A stretch of 64,000 nt of DNA from an uncultured Oscillospiraceae bacterium (lineage in GTDB: Bacteria; Bacillota; Clostridia; Oscillospirales; Acutalibacteraceae), in NCBI GenBank assembly GCA_958366985.1, contig CATXDC010000002.1, positions 1-64,000 on the forward strand, read 5' to 3'. The translations under genes were made by a program, and so were the position numbers. Below the pieces are notes generated by a model that saw only the letters and a program-made list of their open reading frames with translations, was not told the DNA's origin and ran no database searches. Shown one piece after another: positions 61,218 to 64,000 of the stretch. Each line of letters begins with the position of its first letter. Position 1 is the stretch's first letter.

Positions 61218-61970
61218 ATGTCAGGTATTATAGAAACAAAGGACCTCAGACTCTGGTACGGTAATAACGAAGCCCTTAAAGGCGTAACAATGGAAATACC
61301 GCAGAATCAGATAACGGCTTTAATCGGACCTTCCGGATGCGGTAAATCAACTTATCTCAAAACCCTCAACCGCATGAATGACCTTGTAGAGGGATGCAGA
61401 ATTGAGGGACAGGTAACTCTTGAGGGCGAGGATATTTACGGAGATATGGACGTAAACCTTCTTCGTAAAAGAGTCGGCATGGTTTTCCAGAAGCCCAATC
61501 CCTTCCCCATGAGCATTTATGACAATATCGCCTACGGACCGAGAATCCACGGTGTGCGTTCAAAGGTTGTGCTTGATGAAATAGTTGAGCGCAGTTTAAA
61601 GCAGGCAGCAATCTGGGATGAGTGCAAGGACAGACTTAAAAAGAGCGCTCTTAGTATGTCCGGCGGACAGCAGCAGCGTCTTTGCATTGCAAGAGCATTG
61701 GCAGTTGAGCCTGAAGTGCTCTTAATGGACGAACCTACCTCAGCTCTTGACCCTATATCCACTTCAAAGATTGAGGAGCTTGTGCTGGAGCTTAAAAAGC
61801 AGTACACAATAATCATTGTCACCCACAATATGCAGCAGGCTCTCAGAATTGCAGATAAAACCGCATTTTTCCTTTTAGGCGAAGTAATCGAGTTTGACGA
61901 TACAGAGAAAATGTTCTCAACTCCCTCAGATAAGAGAACAGAAGATTATATTACAGGAAGGTTCGGATAA
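61218..61970 (+). CDS. pstB: Phosphate ABC transporter ATP-binding protein PstB
   Basis: 250 residues. Walker A LIGPSGCGKSTYLKTLNRMNDL (about 35-56), signature SMSGGQQQRLCIARALAVEPEVLLMDEPTSALDP. NRMND is the PstB mark. It drives phosphate import. It is 15 bases after pstA, and phoU starts 2 bases after its stop. Confidence 0.96.
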   Translation: MSGIIETKDLRLWYGNNEALKGVTMEIPQNQITALIGPSGCGKSTYLKTLNRMNDLVEGCRIEGQVTLEGEDIYGDMDVNLLRKRVGMVFQKPNPFPMSIYDNIAYGPRIHGVRSKVVLDEIVERSLKQAAIWDECKDRLKKSALSMSGGQQQRLCIARALAVEPEVLLMDEPTSALDPISTSKIEELVLELKKQYTIIIVTHNMQQALRIADKTAFFLLGEVIEFDDTEKMFSTPSDKRTEDYITGRFG

Positions 61971-61972
61971 AC

Positions 61973-62617
61973 ATGAGATCATATTTTGACAAACAGCTGA
62001 GCACTTTAAATCTTGAGCTTGTAAAAATGGGAGCTCTGTGTGAAGAGGCAATTTCGGCGGCGGCAAAATGCCTTAACGACGGAGACAAAACCCTCATTGA
62101 TAAAATCAAGGAAACCGAAAGACTTATTGACGAAAAGGAGAGGGAGATAGAGTCCCTTTCAATGAAGCTGCTTCTTCATCAGCAGCCTGTTGCGGGAGAT
62201 CTCAGAATGATTTCTGCGGCACTCAGAATGATTTCCGATATGGAGAGAATAGGAGATCAGGCGGCGGATATAGCCGAGATACTTAAGTTCGTAGGCTCTG
62301 ACAGTAAGGGAATAGCAGCGCATATTGTCGATATGGCAAGCGCAACCAAAAAGATGGTAACCGAAAGCGTTGATTCCTTTGTTAAGAGAGATCTTGATAT
62401 GACCCATAAAGTTATGAAACGTGACGATACCGTAGATGAGCTTTTCCTCAAGGTAAAGGATGAACTTACCAAGGCAATCTGTGACAATCCCGAAGAGGGA
62501 GAAATTTACCTTGATATTCTCATGATTGCAAAGTATTTTGAGCGTATAGGCGACCATGCGGTAAATATTGCTGAGTGGGTTGAATATTCAATAACCGACA
62601 CCCATGTAAAGGCATGA
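61973..62617 (+). CDS. phoU: Phosphate signalling protein PhoU
   Basis: 214 residues, all helical, two repeats each with LRMISAALRMISDMERIGDQAADIAE and DILMIAKYFERIGDHAVNIAEW. PhoU represses the PhoR kinase when phosphate is plentiful through contact with the Pst complex. Placed as usual at the end of pst and before the two-component genes. Confidence 0.95.
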   Translation: MRSYFDKQLSTLNLELVKMGALCEEAISAAAKCLNDGDKTLIDKIKETERLIDEKEREIESLSMKLLLHQQPVAGDLRMISAALRMISDMERIGDQAADIAEILKFVGSDSKGIAAHIVDMASATKKMVTESVDSFVKRDLDMTHKVMKRDDTVDELFLKVKDELTKAICDNPEEGEIYLDILMIAKYFERIGDHAVNIAEWVEYSITDTHVKA

Positions 62618-62693
62618 TTACATTTTATCCCTTTTAGTGTATAATAAGTTACAGCAAAGAGGTTGACCCTATATAAATCAGGAGGGATAAAGC

Positions 62694-63377
62694 ATGATTT
62701 ATTTGGTTGAAGACGATCAGAATATAAGAAAGCTTATTTGTTACGCTCTTTCAAAAGAGGGTTTTGATACATGCGACTTTTCTTCATCGGAGCCTTTTTG
62801 GGAAGCTCTTAAAAAGGAAAAGCCGGAAATGATACTGCTTGATATAATGCTTCCAGGAGAGGACGGGCTTACCATTCTCAAAAAAATCCGCAGTGGTGCG
62901 GATACAAAGAGTCTACCCGTTATAATGCTCACGGCAAAGGGCAGTGAATACGATAAAGTCACCGGACTCGATATGGGCGCTGATGATTACATATCAAAGC
63001 CCTTTGGTATGATGGAGCTTATTTCGAGAATAAAGGCGGTACTCCGCCGATATAAGGAAGCTCCGGTAAAAACCCCCGACTTTGTGGTGGGGCCGCTGAG
63101 AGTAAATCCACAGAAACATATCGTTGAGGTAAACGGTGAACCGGTAGTTCTTTCCTTTAAGGAATTTGAGCTTTTGTGCGCTCTTTTGGAAGCGGACGGA
63201 GTGGTTTTAAGCCGTGATGCAATTTACAGCCGTATATGGGGCTATGAGTTTGACGGAGAGAACCGCACCGTTGACGTTCATGTTACAAAGCTTCGCCGCA
63301 AATTAGGGGAAGCGGGAAATCTTATTGAAACAGTAAAAGGAATAGGATATAAAATCGGCGGTGTAAAAAATGAATAA
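62694..63377 (+). CDS. phoP: Response regulator of the phosphate two-component system (PhoB/PhoP type)
   Basis: 227 residues. Receiver domain with DD pair (VEDDQN), phospho-acceptor Asp52 in LLDIMLPGEDG, K at LTAKG; C-terminal winged helix with NGEPVVLSFKEFELLCALLE and DVHVTKLRRKLGE, the OmpR/PhoB pattern. It should bind the TTAACA repeats at 58377-58393. GGAGGGATAAAGC before the ATG. The gene overlaps phoR by 8 bases. Confidence 0.92.
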   Translation: MIYLVEDDQNIRKLICYALSKEGFDTCDFSSSEPFWEALKKEKPEMILLDIMLPGEDGLTILKKIRSGADTKSLPVIMLTAKGSEYDKVTGLDMGADDYISKPFGMMELISRIKAVLRRYKEAPVKTPDFVVGPLRVNPQKHIVEVNGEPVVLSFKEFELLCALLEADGVVLSRDAIYSRIWGYEFDGENRTVDVHVTKLRRKLGEAGNLIETVKGIGYKIGGVKNE

Positions 63378-64000
63378 GAAAATATTTCTTTCATCGTGTC
63401 TTGTGGCTTTCACGGTGCTGATAATAAGCCTTGCCATGAGTACCGGCGTTTTGTTTAATCAGTTTGAAAAGCAGGTTGAGCAGGAGCTCAAAGAGGAATC
63501 TGAACTTATTGCAAGCGTTATAGAAGATGCAGGAGTCGAAAATATTGCGGATTATGATTTCGGCAGCCGGCGTGTGACTGTTATAGGAAAGGACGGTGGG
63601 GTAATATTTGATTCTCAGGCGGATGCCTCAAAAATGGGAAACCACGCCGACCGTGAGGAATTCAAAGAAGCGGTCCTTTACGGAACGGGAATGAGCAGCC
63701 GTTACTCTGATACTTTGACGCAGAAGAATATCTATTATGCTGTAAAGCTTTCGGACGGCTCAGTGTTAAGGCTTTCATCTCCTCACAGCACGATTTTTTC
63801 AATTATCTCTGATCTTATAGGGCCCATATGTTTAATTGTCCTTTTGGCTCTTATACTTTCGGCGATACTTGCCATTAAGCTTTCGGAGAGCATATTAAAG
63901 CCCATAAATGCCCTTGACCTTGACAATCCCGAAAACAATAAGACATATGATGAGCTGGCGCCTTTGCTTACAAAAATAAACCGTCAGAAGCTGGTTATAG
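63370..64000 (+). CDS. phoR: Sensor histidine kinase PhoR, 5' part (runs off window)
   Basis: 210 codons are present. First helix at about 5-28 (IFLSSCLVAFTVLIISLAMSTGVL), an outer sensor segment, second helix at about 140-165, then the beginning of a HAMP/PAS-like linker. The kinase core is beyond the window. Start ATG at 63370 within the 3' end of phoP. By context it is the PhoR kinase. Confidence 0.85.
   Translation, partial: MNKKIFLSSCLVAFTVLIISLAMSTGVLFNQFEKQVEQELKEESELIASVIEDAGVENIADYDFGSRRVTVIGKDGGVIFDSQADASKMGNHADREEFKEAVLYGTGMSSRYSDTLTQKNIYYAVKLSDGSVLRLSSPHSTIFSIISDLIGPICLIVLLALILSAILAIKLSESILKPINALDLDNPENNKTYDELAPLLTKINRQKLVI

Noticed and set aside
1..64000. tRNA or rRNA genes
   Set aside because: I found no cloverleaf with GTTCRA-type T loop or rRNA core sequence. 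The island uses guaA, not a tRNA, as target. A tRNA scan would settle it.

Overview
The window looks like a chromosomal segment of a spore-forming, low-to-mid GC Gram-positive anaerobe of the Clostridia, most like the gut Oscillospiraceae/Ruminococcaceae. This rests on the ribosomal cluster order (rpmG-secE-nusG-rplK-rplA-rplJ-rplL), sporulation genes (spoVAC, spoVAD, spoIIE), many GTG/TTG starts with strong GGAGG ribosome binding sites, and Gram-positive gene styles. Families were assigned from residues and order only; no database search was run.

Layout. 0-5.1 kb: start of a Ser/Thr kinase (minus), an APC amino-acid permease, an orphan ABC ATPase, a short spoVA cluster and a thioredoxin-like protein. 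5.1-11.7 kb: carbohydrate genes (GH63-like hydrolase, AraC regulator, GH36 alpha-galactosidase, GPH sugar symporter, nagA). 11.8-15.5 kb: the secE/nusG/ribosomal protein cluster with L1-type and L10-type leaders. 15.6-17.3 kb: an ECF sigma/membrane anti-sigma pair. 17.6-22.7 kb: a nucleoside-salvage operon (GNAT, ribokinase, nucleoside hydrolase, DcuC-like transporter) with a LacI-type regulator. 22.9-28.1 kb: spoIIE, purA and guaA. The GuaA protein has lost most of its glutaminase domain.

28.1-49.1 kb is a 21-kb genomic island inserted at the 3' end of guaA and bounded by an 8-bp direct repeat, GAGTGGGA. Its left part is a mobility module: XRE repressor, frameshifted xis, frameshifted tyrosine integrase, MobC-like, RepA-like ATPase, TnpV, and oriT-like and iteron-like DNA. 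Its right part is a tightly packed operon for a complete type I BREX phage-defence system (small HTH protein, brxA, brxB, brxC, pglX, pglZ, brxL). Two unrecognised AT-rich genes sit immediately either side of pglX. The repressor's palindromic operators flank the xis promoter, and a similar palindrome lies near the right end. Single-base lesions in both xis and int suggest the island is now fixed.

49.2-64 kb: a P-loop kinase, a methyltransferase pseudogene, a truncated acetyltransferase, an unusual HTH-aminotransferase fusion with a repeated operator array, a YgjP-type metallopeptidase, a second ECF sigma/anti-sigma pair, a membrane alpha/beta hydrolase, and the phosphate operon pstSCAB-phoU-phoP-phoR with a Pho-box-like promoter. 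phoR runs off the window.

The main points of interest are the BREX island with its two extra genes and mosaic pglX, the GuaA lacking a glutaminase active site, and the HTH-AlaA fusion with a duplicated leader.
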